DNA of 64,000 nucleotides from Collinsella sp. (GCA_018373675.1 JAHAGQ010000005.1:55909-119908); one strand, 5' to 3'; shown: positions 8,672-17,331, counted from the first letter of the stretch. Notes: generated by a model from the sequence alone, not told the origin. Numbers and translations: made by a program.

Positions 8672-10093
8672 CTACTCTATCAGGTCGTTGTGGCGCTCGA
8701 TAGCATCCGCCACCGTACCGCCCTCGTCCACAATAAGCGAACGGCGTTTAGGCGAGATAATGCGCTGAGCGGGATACACGCCGCGGTGGCCGCCGACGAG
8801 ATAGCTGATAAACGCTACGATCACGAAGAAGCCGGCTGCCGTGCCGTGGAACAGGTCGATGGCCATCATGCAGGTGGTGATGGGTACGTTAAGGCCGGCG
8901 CAGAACACGCCGAGCATGCCCAGCGCCGCCAGAAAGCTGGGGTCGATTCCGACGAGGCAACCGATCCAACCGCCGAGCGCCGCACCGATGCCAAACAGGG
9001 GTGTGACCTCGCCTCCTTGGAAGCCGGCGCCCAGGGTGAGCGCCGTCACCACGAGCTTGGTGGCTGCGTCGGCAAGGGTCGTGGTACCGGCGAACCCGGC
9101 GCCCGAGAGCCAGGTGGCAAGGCCGGCATACTTCCAGGCGTCGAGGAGGGCATAGGCGGCCAAAACCACGAGTGAGCCGATGAGTGCGCGAACAAGGTAA
9201 TTGGTGATAAAGCGACCGTACAGGCTCTTGACGGTTCGAACCGACCAGGCAAAGAGGCGTGCCGTCAAACCGAAGATGATGGCGCTGATAACAACGATGA
9301 CAACCGTCCGTGGTGTCATGTTGGGAACGCTGGCGATGACATTCGCTTCGTACTCGGTACCCAGGGCAAGTGATGTAAAGTAGCCGGTAAACGAGGCGAC
9401 GAGGCAGTAGATGCCTGCGGTGTAGTCGATTTTGCCGATAAAGCACATCTCCATACCAAAGAACGCGCCGGCAAGGGGCGAACCGAATACGGCGCCAAAG
9501 GCCGACGAGATGCCGACGAGCATGAGGTCGTGGTGGTCATGTTTTTTGAGGTGGGCGAGGCTCGAGATGTTGCTGGCGATGGTGCCGCCAATCTGCACCG
9601 CGGCTCCCTCGCGACCGGCCGACCCGCCCGTGAGATGCGTGAGCGTGGAGCAGACGAAGGTGAGGACGGCCATGCGCATGTGGATGAGGCGGGTGCCCAG
9701 AGCGGAGTCGATGACCAGGTTGTTGCCGCGCTTGGCGGCAAGACCGTGGTTTTTGTACACCCATGCGGTGGTAACGCCCACAACGGGAAGCAGCGCGTAA
9801 ATCCACGCATGGTGCTCGCGATAGTCGGTCGCGATATTCAACGAGGCCAAAAACGCCCAAGCGGCAACGCCCATGGCGAGCGAGACGATGACGACGAGCA
9901 CGAGCAACTTGGCGCTCGCGAGTAGGTTGCGGACGTTGCGGCGCGTGTCGGCAGCCAAGAGATGCTCGGAGCGGGTGAGCTGATGCCTGCCTGCCATGAT
10001 GACGTCGTTCAGGGAGAAAAAGCCGCCATCGTCGAGCGACTGGGGATGATCCTGCGCTTCGTTTGCGCTTTCGGGTTTGTCGTTATGAGCCAT
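8672..10093 (-). CDS. CLC-family chloride channel / H+-Cl- antiporter
   Basis: This is a polytopic membrane protein of 473 residues with the CLC fold. The selectivity-filter region is GSAGREGAAVQIGG, corresponding to GREGPTVQIGG of E. coli ClcA, so the gating glutamate is present but the following proline is alanine. FGSPLAGAFFGMEM and GAGFQGGEVTPLFGIGAALGG are the other conserved segments. It likely exchanges chloride (or fluoride) for protons. The start at 10093 is supported by AGAGGA about 5 bases upstream; a longer in-frame ORF to 10120 is less likely. No CBS domains are present at the C-terminus. Confidence 0.88.
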   Translation of the reverse strand: MAHNDKPESANEAQDHPQSLDDGGFFSLNDVIMAGRHQLTRSEHLLAADTRRNVRNLLASAKLLVLVVIVSLAMGVAAWAFLASLNIATDYREHHAWIYALLPVVGVTTAWVYKNHGLAAKRGNNLVIDSALGTRLIHMRMAVLTFVCSTLTHLTGGSAGREGAAVQIGGTIASNISSLAHLKKHDHHDLMLVGISSAFGAVFGSPLAGAFFGMEMCFIGKIDYTAGIYCLVASFTGYFTSLALGTEYEANVIASVPNMTPRTVVIVVISAIIFGLTARLFAWSVRTVKSLYGRFITNYLVRALIGSLVVLAAYALLDAWKYAGLATWLSGAGFAGTTTLADAATKLVVTALTLGAGFQGGEVTPLFGIGAALGGWIGCLVGIDPSFLAALGMLGVFCAGLNVPITTCMMAIDLFHGTAAGFFVIVAFISYLVGGHRGVYPAQRIISPKRRSLIVDEGGTVADAIERHNDLIE

Positions 10094-10303
10094 ACGTTCC
10101 TCTTTTAGGTTGCAACGCAAGCATTATAAAACGCGGCAAACGCTACGAGCCGGTGGGTTGGTTTCTATTCTGTTTCGCGGCCTGCAACCGACAAGTGTAT
10201 TTGCGGGTACAGGCCAAATCGCGGTCGCGCGTCGGGGGATTATACTGAGACAAGCATAAAGAATCGGCGCTCCTGTTGTGCGCCGTGGCATTAAGAGGTG
10301 CAT

Positions 10304-11566
10304 ATGGCAGAGAAACTCATTCCGCTGGAGGACGCGCAGTCGATCGTTCTGTCGCACGTTGCTCCGACCGATCTCGTCGAGATTCCCGTGTGGCAGGCCG
10401 CCGGTCTTCCCTTGGCCGAGGACGCGGTGGCCGATATCGACATCTCGCCGTTTGCCAACAGCGCTATGGACGGATATGCCGTGCGCTCGGCGGACTTGGC
10501 GCAGGCGTCTGGTGAGACGCCGGTGACGCTCGACGTTATCGGACACGAGGCTGCGGGCCATGTGTTTGAGGGTGCTCTTGGCCCGGGCGAGACGGTCCGC
10601 ATTATGACAGGCGCGCCGGTGCCCGAGGGTGCCGACGCCGTAGTGAAATACGAGATCGTCGACGTGCTCGACGGCGACGGTAACGAGGGCTCGCACGTTC
10701 GCTTCTCGGCGCCGGCCAAGGTAGGGGAGAACGTTCGCTCTGCCGCCGAGGAGGCCCATGCCGGCGATGCTGTGATGCGCGCCGGCGAGGTCGTGGCTCC
10801 GGCGGGCGCGGGTCTGCTGGCAAGCGCCGGATACGCGAGCGTGAAGGTGCACGCTGCCCCGCGTGTGGGCATCATCTCGCTGGGCACGGAACTGGTCGCA
10901 CCGAGTAACGTGCCGGCGCGCGGGCAGATTCGCGACTCCAACTCCTCGGCGTTGATGGCCGAGGCGCTCGATGCAGGAGCCGAGCCCGTGTTCTACGGCA
11001 TTGCGCCCGACGATGAGCAGGCGATTGCCGAACTGGTGCATCGCGCCGTGCAGGAGTGCGATTTTGTCATTACGAGCGGTGGCGCCTCGGCGGGCGATTA
11101 CGACTACGTGACGGCGCTCGTCCGGCGCGAGGGCGAGGTGCTGTTTGACCGCATTTCGATGCGTCCGGGCAAGGCCATCACGTTTGGCTTGCTCGGGGGT
11201 AAGCCCTACCTGGGGCTTTCAGGCAATCCGGCCGCGGCGTATGTGGGCTTTGAGATGCTCGCGCGCCCGGCGATTCGCAAGATGCGTGGTTTTGCCGAGG
11301 GGGCGCGCCCCGTGCAGCGAGCGGTTCTTACCCACGGTGTGAAAAAGCGCCAGGACCGACGCTTCTTCGATCGCGCCACGGTTTTGCGCGACCCCGAGAC
11401 CGATGAGCTGCTGGTGACCGAGGCCAAGACGCAGAATTCGGCGCTGCTCGGCACGATGCAGCGTGCCAACTGTCTGCTGCGTATTGACGAAGGGCCGTGT
11501 GAGCTCAAGGCAGGCGACGTCGTGGATGTCGTGCGTGTCGACCTGCCCGAGGGAACGGTGTTGTAG
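10304..11566 (+). CDS. moeA: Molybdopterin molybdenumtransferase MoeA
   Basis: MoeA inserts molybdate into adenylylated molybdopterin in the last step of basic molybdenum cofactor synthesis. The 420-residue protein shows the MoeA N-terminal domain with SAMDGYAV at 53-60 and the MPT-binding MogA-like domain with GTELV and SGGASAGDYDYV. MRPGKAITFG and GLSGNPAAAYVGFEM precede domain IV. The ATG at 10304 is chosen over a GTG six bases upstream because AAGAGG is then 6 bases away. It begins a molybdenum gene run (moeA-mog, then modABC). A -10-like TATACT lies at 10241. Confidence 0.94.
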   Translation: MAEKLIPLEDAQSIVLSHVAPTDLVEIPVWQAAGLPLAEDAVADIDISPFANSAMDGYAVRSADLAQASGETPVTLDVIGHEAAGHVFEGALGPGETVRIMTGAPVPEGADAVVKYEIVDVLDGDGNEGSHVRFSAPAKVGENVRSAAEEAHAGDAVMRAGEVVAPAGAGLLASAGYASVKVHAAPRVGIISLGTELVAPSNVPARGQIRDSNSSALMAEALDAGAEPVFYGIAPDDEQAIAELVHRAVQECDFVITSGGASAGDYDYVTALVRREGEVLFDRISMRPGKAITFGLLGGKPYLGLSGNPAAAYVGFEMLARPAIRKMRGFAEGARPVQRAVLTHGVKKRQDRRFFDRATVLRDPETDELLVTEAKTQNSALLGTMQRANCLLRIDEGPCELKAGDVVDVVRVDLPEGTVL

Positions 11567-11576
11567 GAGGAATGCT

Positions 11577-12056
11577 ATGGAGCTGAAGATTTCGATTGTG
11601 ACGTGCTCGGATACGCGCGATCTTGCCCAGGACGAGGCTGGAGCTGCACTCGAGGAACTTATCGAGGCGCAGGGCTGGACGGTCGCCTCACATGTGGTCG
11701 TGCGCGATGACGTCAGCGAGATTGGTGATGCCATTGTGGAAGCCGCCGATGAGTGCCACGCCAATGTCGTGCTCACCTGCGGCGGCACGGGGCTTTCGAT
11801 GCGCGATGTGACGCCCGAGGCGACGCGTGCCGTCTGCGACCGCGATGTGCCGGGTATTGCAGAGGCAATTCGTGCGTACTCGATGACCAAGACGCGCCGC
11901 GCTATGCTCTCGCGTGCTATTTGCATGCAACGAGGTCATACACTTGTCGTAAACTTTCCCGGTTCCACGAAGGCCGCCCGCGAAAGCTGGGAGGCCATAG
12001 CGGACCAGCTGGAGCACGCGGCTCAGATGACAGCGGGCGGCGGACATACCAACTAA
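11577..12056 (+). CDS. mog: MogA/MoaB-type molybdopterin adenylyltransferase
   Basis: The 159-residue protein has the MPT-binding fold. LTCGGTGLSMRDVTPEAT at about residues 63-80 carries the GGTG motif that binds molybdopterin, and VVNFPGSTKAARESW is the C-terminal conserved block. It adenylylates molybdopterin so that MoeA can load molybdate. Whether it is orthologous to MogA or to MoaB cannot be settled from sequence alone. TAGGAGGA precedes the ATG, and only 10 bases separate it from moeA, so they are co-transcribed. The longer ORF that opens at 11463 inside moeA is not used. Confidence 0.9.
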   Translation: MELKISIVTCSDTRDLAQDEAGAALEELIEAQGWTVASHVVVRDDVSEIGDAIVEAADECHANVVLTCGGTGLSMRDVTPEATRAVCDRDVPGIAEAIRAYSMTKTRRAMLSRAICMQRGHTLVVNFPGSTKAARESWEAIADQLEHAAQMTAGGGHTN

Positions 12057-12067
12057 GCTATTTACCT

Positions 12068-12106
12068 GCGGTGGGGCGACCTTATCGGTCGCTCCGCTTT
12101 TGTTTT
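12068..12106 (+). terminator. Terminator after moeA-mog
   Basis: GGGCGACC at 12074-12081 pairs with GGTCGCTC at 12087-12094 (one G-U pair), extended by flanking G-C pairs. A T-rich run (CTTTTGTTTT) follows. Confidence 0.75.
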
Positions 12107-12146
12107 CCGCCGAATCGACGCCGAGGTGTACGGTAACTCGAAACTA

Positions 12147-12164
12147 TATTCTCAGGCGAGAATA
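12147..12164. promoter_or_regulatory. Inverted repeat 1 upstream of modA (candidate operator)
   Basis: TATTCTC and GAGAATA are perfect 7-base arms separated by AGGC, about 100 bases before modA in an A/T-rich promoter region. A second repeat of the same size lies at 12197. A molybdate- or stress-responsive repressor site is an inference; the arms do not match the E. coli ModE box. Confidence 0.45.
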
Positions 12165-12196
12165 ATTTCTCACTAACATTATTCGCGCAAAAGTAT

Positions 12197-12212
12197 AATC
12201 TGATTGCAGATT
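12197..12212. promoter_or_regulatory. Inverted repeat 2 upstream of modA (candidate operator)
   Basis: AATCTG and CAGATT are perfect 6-base arms around ATTG. The site overlaps a TATAAT-like sequence at 12194-12199, so a bound protein would block a promoter there. Confidence 0.45.
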
Positions 12213-12259
12213 AAAGCCCGCGGTGGGGTACCCGGGCACAAGGTCCGAAAGGGTTGAAT

Positions 12260-13132
12260 ATGTTCGATATGGTTTCTCGTCGCGGATTCGTCTCGCTTTC
12301 TGCTGTCGCCGCTGCCGGCCTTGGTCTTGCTGGCTGCTCGGGCAGCAAGACGTCCGAGCCGGCCGGATCCGACGCCGGTTCTGCTAAGGCATCTTCCAAG
12401 AAGGCTGTCGAGCTGCAGGTCTTTGCCGCCAACTCGCTCGAGAAGGCTCTGCCCGAGGTTCAGGAGCTCTACACAGAGCAGACCGGCACCACGTTTGCAG
12501 ACACGCAGTTTAAGGCCTCCGGCGACCTTGTCGAGCAGATGCGCGCCGGTGCCGCTGTCGACGTGCTCATCACAGCCTCCAAGGGCACCATGGACGACGC
12601 CGAAGCCGCCGAGCTCGTCGACGTCGATACGCGTGAGGACATGTTCGTCAACGACCTCGTGATCATTCGCGCCGAGGGCTCCGACACCAAGGTCGAGGCC
12701 ATCGCCGACGTCGCGAATCTGGACGGCAAGATCGCCATTGGCGACGCCAAGACCGTCCCCGCCGGCAAGTACGCCAACCAGGCGCTGGCTTCCGTGGGGC
12801 TCTATACCGGTACCGAGGGCGACGACGGCGAGTATGCTCCCGAGATCGCCGACAAGGTCGCACTGGCCGATAAGGTGGGCACCGCCGCCGCCTATGTCTC
12901 TACGGGCGACTGCGTAGCCGGTTTTGTCTACAGCTCCGATATCTTCCGCTACGACGGCATCGAGGAGGCCTTCGTGTGCCCCGAGGATTCGCACAAGCCC
13001 ATCGTGTACCCGGGTGCCGTTGCCGAGAGCTCCGAGCATGCCGACGAAGCAAAGGCGTTCATCGACTTCTGTCTGACCAATAAGAAGGCCCAGAAGATTT
13101 GGGCTAAGTACGGCTTTGAGCTTTCCGCGTAG
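12260..13132 (+). CDS. modA: Molybdate ABC transporter substrate-binding lipoprotein ModA
   Basis: ModA captures molybdate (or tungstate) outside the membrane and hands it to ModBC. The 290-residue precursor begins with a signal of the form RRGFVSLSAVAAAG ending in a lipobox LAGC, so the mature protein is a lipid-anchored exported protein. The twin arginine hints at Tat export. The mature domain opens with LQVFAANSLEKALPEV, the oxyanion-binding strand and serine of ModA/WtpA types, and has the usual type II binding-protein fold length. The ATG at 12260 has GAAAGGG 6 bases upstream. modB and modC follow. Confidence 0.93.
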   Translation: MFDMVSRRGFVSLSAVAAAGLGLAGCSGSKTSEPAGSDAGSAKASSKKAVELQVFAANSLEKALPEVQELYTEQTGTTFADTQFKASGDLVEQMRAGAAVDVLITASKGTMDDAEAAELVDVDTREDMFVNDLVIIRAEGSDTKVEAIADVANLDGKIAIGDAKTVPAGKYANQALASVGLYTGTEGDDGEYAPEIADKVALADKVGTAAAYVSTGDCVAGFVYSSDIFRYDGIEEAFVCPEDSHKPIVYPGAVAESSEHADEAKAFIDFCLTNKKAQKIWAKYGFELSA

Positions 13133-13200
13133 TGCGGCTTGGCGCGATAATTCCATCGTTTTGTGTTTCACTCCGTCCTCGTATTCGCTTGGAGCTTTTC

Positions 13201-14643
13201 GTGCTTAATAGATTCCGCATGCTTGTCGCCTGTGCTTTGATCTTCGCGCTTTGCTGGGTGCCGGGGTTTGCGTTTGCTGGGGACACTGAGGACGGGGCCC
13301 AGGTTGCTGCGACCGCTCATGGGCTTTCCTATGGGATCGAGGGTTTTGAGCGGCTGGCCAAGGGGACCGCTCGTGCTATGGAAGGCCAGCCTGAGGGCTA
13401 CCGGTTTCCCGTTGACGAGAACGTGGACCTTGTAGTGGCGCCTGCCGCCGATCGCGTTGTGGTGTGGATATCGCCCAAGGCGGTCGAGAAGTATGGATTG
13501 GATCCGCAGGACAACGAGTGCGTATCGGGTCTCAAGGCCCTCGTCTGTAAGCTCGACAGCGCAAACTGCATGGGAGGTGCTCAGCTGGGGGACGTGGATC
13601 TTCCTTGGTATGTCACGGCGGAAACAACGTTTGATGCCGGTGGGTATACCTATGGCTTTGACGAGCGCGGTGCGGATGGGGACCGCTATGTGGTGGTTGC
13701 ATCAGCCTCGGGTGATGCCAAGGGCGGCGCGCGTTGGCTTGATAGCGCTCAAATGGTAGAAGCATCGTCTGTCGTGTTGCGGGATGAGCAGGGGCCCTTG
13801 ACCTCTCTGGCCTCCTTTTTGGGCGACATCGACTATCGCCCGCTTTGGGTGTCCATTAAAACGAGCGGCCTTGCCCTGCTGACCTCCTTTGCGCTGGGCC
13901 TGTTTGCCGCATGGAAGACCATGGGTACAACAAGCCGCATCAAGGGCCTGCTCGATTCGGTCTTTACGATTCCTATGGTGCTGCCGCCCACGGTCTGCGG
14001 CTTTCTGCTCCTCATGCTGTTTGGCCGCTCGACCGGGGTGGGCCAGTGGCTTATCGCGCACGGCGTCTCGATCGTCTTTACGTGGCCGGCAGCGGTGATA
14101 TCTGCCGTGGTGGTGTCGTTCCCGCTCGTCTATCGTACGGCACTCGGCGCCTTCGAGAGCCTCGACACGCAGATGCTCGATGCGGCGCGCACGCTGGGCT
14201 GGTCCGAGCGTCGCATCTTTACCAAGCTTATGATGCCGCTTGGCTGGCCCTCGATTGCCGCCGGCACGGTGCTCGCCTTTGCCCGCGCGATGGGCGAGTT
14301 TGGCTGCACGCTGTTCTTTGCGGGCAACTATGCCGGCATTACGCAGACCATTCCGATTGCGATTTACTTTGAATGGATGGGCGGCAATACGTCGGTGGCC
14401 CTCTTTTGGGTCGTGGTCGTAATCGCGTTCAGCTTCTTGGTCATCCTATTCATCAACATGTACACGGCGCATTCGCAAAAGTATCGCGAACGCGGTCTCT
14501 CCCGCTCGGAGCGCAAGCAGGCCAAAGAGCTCGCCGGACAGGGCGATTCGCTCGACCCGGTGGGCGGCGACGCCCTGCGTATCGATCGCGAAGCGCTGGC
14601 CGAGCTCATGCGCGATGATGCCGCTTCGCAGGGAGGTCGATAG
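13201..14643 (+). CDS. modB: Molybdate ABC transporter permease ModB with large extra N-terminal domain
   Basis: The C-terminal part, about residues 215-440, is a normal ModB-type permease with the EAA loop LDAARTLGWSERRIF and the downstream RAMGEFG. Typical ModB proteins are about 220-240 residues; this one is about 480. The additional N-terminal part has a signal-like segment (about 1-26, ending GFAFA) followed by roughly 185 hydrophilic residues with three cysteines (107, 116, 123), predicted outside the membrane. I do not recognise this domain. A hydrophilic tail of about 40 residues follows the last helix. I prefer the GTG at 13201 (GGAG upstream, gives NRFR then a hydrophobic stretch) to a GTG at 13132 overlapping the modA stop. 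Confidence 0.85.
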   Translation: MLNRFRMLVACALIFALCWVPGFAFAGDTEDGAQVAATAHGLSYGIEGFERLAKGTARAMEGQPEGYRFPVDENVDLVVAPAADRVVVWISPKAVEKYGLDPQDNECVSGLKALVCKLDSANCMGGAQLGDVDLPWYVTAETTFDAGGYTYGFDERGADGDRYVVVASASGDAKGGARWLDSAQMVEASSVVLRDEQGPLTSLASFLGDIDYRPLWVSIKTSGLALLTSFALGLFAAWKTMGTTSRIKGLLDSVFTIPMVLPPTVCGFLLLMLFGRSTGVGQWLIAHGVSIVFTWPAAVISAVVVSFPLVYRTALGAFESLDTQMLDAARTLGWSERRIFTKLMMPLGWPSIAAGTVLAFARAMGEFGCTLFFAGNYAGITQTIPIAIYFEWMGGNTSVALFWVVVVIAFSFLVILFINMYTAHSQKYRERGLSRSERKQAKELAGQGDSLDPVGGDALRIDREALAELMRDDAASQGGR

Positions 14644-14646
14644 GCC

Positions 14647-15717
14647 ATGTCGCTCGTTCTGGATATTAAAAAGCGCTATCCCGGTTTTATGCTCGACATG
14701 CAGCTTGAGGCCGGCGAGGAGCGTGTGGCGCTGCTCGGCGCCTCGGGTTGCGGCAAGAGCTGTACGCTGCGCTACATCGCTGGCGTGGAGACGCCCGACG
14801 AGGGCAAGATCGTCGTCAACGGCGTGACCTTTTTTGACTCGGCGGCGGGCATCAACCTGTCCCCCCAGGAGCGAAAATGCGCCCTGTTGTTCCAAAACTA
14901 TCAGCTGTTTCCTAACATGACGGTGGCCGATAACGTATGCGCCGGCGTAAAGGACGCGGGCGACGCCGCCGCGCGAAAAAAGCTCGCCGAGCGCTATCTG
15001 GGCATTTTCGGTCTGGCGGATTTTGCCGACCGCTATCCCGCGCGACTCTCGGGCGGTCAGCAGCAACGTGTGGCGCTTGCGCGCATGGTGGCGGCGCATC
15101 CGGGCATCTTTATGTTCGACGAGCCCATGAGCGCACTCGATTCCTATCTTAAGAGCGCCCTCGAACAGAACATGCTCGACCTGTTCGATGTATGCAACCG
15201 CACCGTGCTCTACGTGAGCCACGACATCGACGAAGCGTGCCGCCTGTGCCAGCGCATCTGCGTGATGCACGACGGGCATGTGGAGGAGATCGGCTCCGTC
15301 GAGGACGTGGTCCGCCGCCCGCAGACGCTGGCGGCGCTGCGCTTGACGGGCTGCAAGAACACAAGCCGGGCGCGCAAGATCGGCGACGAAGAAGTTGAGG
15401 CCCTCGACTGGGGCATGACCTTTAACGTGGGTCGCGAGGTTCCCGATAATGTGGCGTACCTGGGCATTCGCGCAAGCTACTTCCATGTTGACAATCGCGC
15501 GGAGCGGGGCCGCAACAGCTACGATTTGCACGTGGCCCGTGTGAGCGATTCGCGCTTTGAGCGGCTGGTGCTGCTGGACGTGCCGCGCGTCGATGCGCCC
15601 ACACGTCTGCAGTGGAAGGTCAACAAGGTGGGCGTGCCTGTCGACGAGCTGCCGCAAGCAGGCGAGACGCTGCGCATGCACTTCGATGCGAGTAAGATCC
15701 ATTTGGTTTGTCGATAG
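14647..15717 (+). CDS. modC: Molybdate ABC transporter ATP-binding protein ModC
   Basis: This is the ATPase of the molybdate importer. The 356-residue protein has Walker A GASGCGKS at 31-38, a Q-loop LLFQNYQLF at about 80-88, signature LSGGQQQRVALARM from 134 and Walker B IFMFDEP at 154-160. The H-loop VSHDIDEAC follows. The last ~120 residues form a regulatory TOBE/Mop-like domain that in relatives binds oxyanion. The ATG lies 3 bases after modB stop; CAGGGAGG is its ribosome site, within the end of modB. It ends the modABC operon. Confidence 0.93.
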   Translation: MSLVLDIKKRYPGFMLDMQLEAGEERVALLGASGCGKSCTLRYIAGVETPDEGKIVVNGVTFFDSAAGINLSPQERKCALLFQNYQLFPNMTVADNVCAGVKDAGDAAARKKLAERYLGIFGLADFADRYPARLSGGQQQRVALARMVAAHPGIFMFDEPMSALDSYLKSALEQNMLDLFDVCNRTVLYVSHDIDEACRLCQRICVMHDGHVEEIGSVEDVVRRPQTLAALRLTGCKNTSRARKIGDEEVEALDWGMTFNVGREVPDNVAYLGIRASYFHVDNRAERGRNSYDLHVARVSDSRFERLVLLDVPRVDAPTRLQWKVNKVGVPVDELPQAGETLRMHFDASKIHLVCR

Positions 15718-15858
15718 TGCCGGGTAATGCCGTCAGGGATATAAGCCTCGGCGGCTTTGTCTTGCCGTTCGCCGAATGATGGATGACAAACTCTTATCAA
15801 CACAGATAATTATTTATTAAACGACGGCACACGACGCTGTCGTACGAATGTCAACGGT

Positions 15859-16118
15859 GTTCGCATGGTCGACGACCGTTGATATAGTTGACCTTAACTT
15901 GTAAAGGAGGGTGCGCACATGCCGCAGACGACATACATTCGCCGCGTTGCCGCGCGCGCCCTGTATATGGCTCGGAGCCGCATATGAGCAGGTATGTTCA
16001 CGGCTCCGGGAGAGACGACGCACAACTAAATAATCAGCTGCAAAGCAGGTTCCCCAAAATCCCGGGTTTGAGCACGGCTGGGTTTTCGCCACCCACCGTG
16101 CAGCAATACCGTAGCTAT
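15859..16118 (+). promoter_or_regulatory. Leader region with hairpins before the dehydratase-selenium block
   Basis: The 429-bp gap before the dehydratase gene has no large gene but looks like a structured leader. Hairpin 1 is GGAGCCG with CGGCTCC, extended by CATAT with GTATG, at about 15975-16006. Hairpin 2 is GCACGG with CCGTGC, with an inner GGGT/ACCC pair, at about 16074-16104. The first hairpin overlaps the end of a short ORF at 15919. I tested by eye for known riboswitch cores (cobalamin, SAM, FMN, Moco) and found none. The AT-rich stretch 15790-15840 upstream could hold a promoter. Confidence 0.4.
15919..15987 (+). CDS. Candidate 22-residue leader peptide
   Basis: An ATG preceded by a near-ideal AAAGGAGG (15903-15910, 8-base spacer) opens a 22-codon ORF. 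It is basic (about five Arg), contains two Tyr, and ends in ATATGA. The stop lies inside the stem of the following hairpin, the arrangement expected of a translational attenuator. No similarity is recognised. The strong ribosome site is the main evidence that it is translated. Confidence 0.4.
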   Translation: MPQTTYIRRVAARALYMARSRI

Positions 16119-16146
16119 TCATTTTTGGTTCGAGAGGGGAACCGCC

Positions 16147-17331
16147 ATGGCTGAAGAATTCGATTTCCATCCGATGTGGGAGAGCCTCGGCATGAATCTT
16201 GCCGACCACGACATGCTGCTGGGCGCCGTGGGCCAGATGTACGGCGATATGTTCCTGACGCAGAACAATCGCCCCAAGTCCACGTCCTACCTGGATTTTG
16301 TCGCCACCAACATCCACAGCGGCCGTATTAAGGAGATGCTCGACAAGAAGGAGGCCGGCGAGGCCACCAAGATCGTCGGTTCGTTCTGCGTCTACGTGCC
16401 CGAGGAGATTGTGCTCGCCTGCGACGGTATCCCCGTGGGCCTGTGCTCGGGTGCCGACTGGGCGACCGACAAGGTCGAGGAGCATCTGCCGCGCAACACC
16501 TGCCCGCTCATCAAGAGCTTTGCCGGCTTTAAGCTGGGCGAGGTCTGCCCCTACATTGAGTCGAGCGACTTGGTAGTCGGCGAGAACACCTGCGATGGCA
16601 AGAAGAAGGCCTACGAGTTCTTTGCCACGCAAAAGAACATGTACGTCATGGATATTCCCAACGTACACGACGAGTCGACGCTCGTGACCTGGAAAGCCGA
16701 GGTCAAAAAGCTTGCTGCTAAGATCGAGGAAGAGTGCGGCGTCACGATTACGCCCGAGCGTCTGAAGGCTGCCATCCATGCCGTCAACGAGAAACGCCGT
16801 GCCCTGCAGCGCCTGGCTGCGACCCGCGCTGCCGATCCGGCGCCCATCAGCGGTCTCGACAGCCTGCTGACCGTTCAGGCCGCCTTTATGGATGACACGC
16901 CGCGTCTGACCGGAGCCATTAACGATATGGCGGCTGAGTGCGAGCAGCGCGTCGAGGCCGGCGAGGGCGTGGCGCCCAAGGGGGCCAAGCGCATCCTGTA
17001 CACCGGTACGCCCATGGCCGTGCCCAACTGGAAACTGTTCAACCTCATCGAGAAGGCCGGCGGCGTTGTGGTGGGCGAGGAGTCCTGCACGGGCTCGCGC
17101 TACTACAAGGACCTGGTCGACGAGTCCGGCGAGACGGTCGACGAGATGCTCGATGCCATTGCCGAGCGCTACTTTAAGATCAACTGCGCTGTCTTTACGC
17201 CCAACGACCAGCGTATGAAGGACATCGTTCAGATGGCCAAGGACCTGCATGCCGACGGCATCGTCGACGTGGCCCTGCAGTTCTGCACGCTCTACGAGAT
17301 GGAGTCGTTTGCCGTGGAGAAGGCCGCCTAG
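16147..17331 (+). CDS. 2-hydroxyacyl-CoA dehydratase / double-cubane family protein, cut by an in-frame amber codon
   Basis: The 394-residue ORF is of the HgdB/HgdC-partner superfamily (YjiM, double-cubane cluster protein and 2-hydroxyglutaryl-CoA dehydratase subunits). These bind [4Fe-4S] clusters and receive low-potential electrons from an ATP-driven activator. Family blocks are GSFCVYVPEEIVLACDG, RNTCPLIKS and GENTCDGKKKAYEF, with cysteines that would hold the cluster. It ends at TAG 17329-17331, but the same frame continues for 32 codons to 17430, matching the end of the paralogue downstream. It is therefore either a slightly truncated product, a pseudogene in the making or a read-through case. 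GAGGGGAACCGCC precedes the ATG. The substrate is unknown. Confidence 0.82.
   Translation: MAEEFDFHPMWESLGMNLADHDMLLGAVGQMYGDMFLTQNNRPKSTSYLDFVATNIHSGRIKEMLDKKEAGEATKIVGSFCVYVPEEIVLACDGIPVGLCSGADWATDKVEEHLPRNTCPLIKSFAGFKLGEVCPYIESSDLVVGENTCDGKKKAYEFFATQKNMYVMDIPNVHDESTLVTWKAEVKKLAAKIEEECGVTITPERLKAAIHAVNEKRRALQRLAATRAADPAPISGLDSLLTVQAAFMDDTPRLTGAINDMAAECEQRVEAGEGVAPKGAKRILYTGTPMAVPNWKLFNLIEKAGGVVVGEESCTGSRYYKDLVDESGETVDEMLDAIAERYFKINCAVFTPNDQRMKDIVQMAKDLHADGIVDVALQFCTLYEMESFAVEKAA

Noticed and set aside
15888..16154. 88-codon ORF crossing the leader before the dehydratase gene
   Set aside because: It lacks its own ribosome site and crosses both hairpins; the 22-codon ORF with the strong ribosome site is the better candidate.
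17329..17331. Amber codon as pyrrolysine
   Set aside because: No pylT or pylS-B-C-D gene is in the window, the position aligns to an ordinary Glu, and the family has no known Pyl. A nonsense change or sequence error is simpler.
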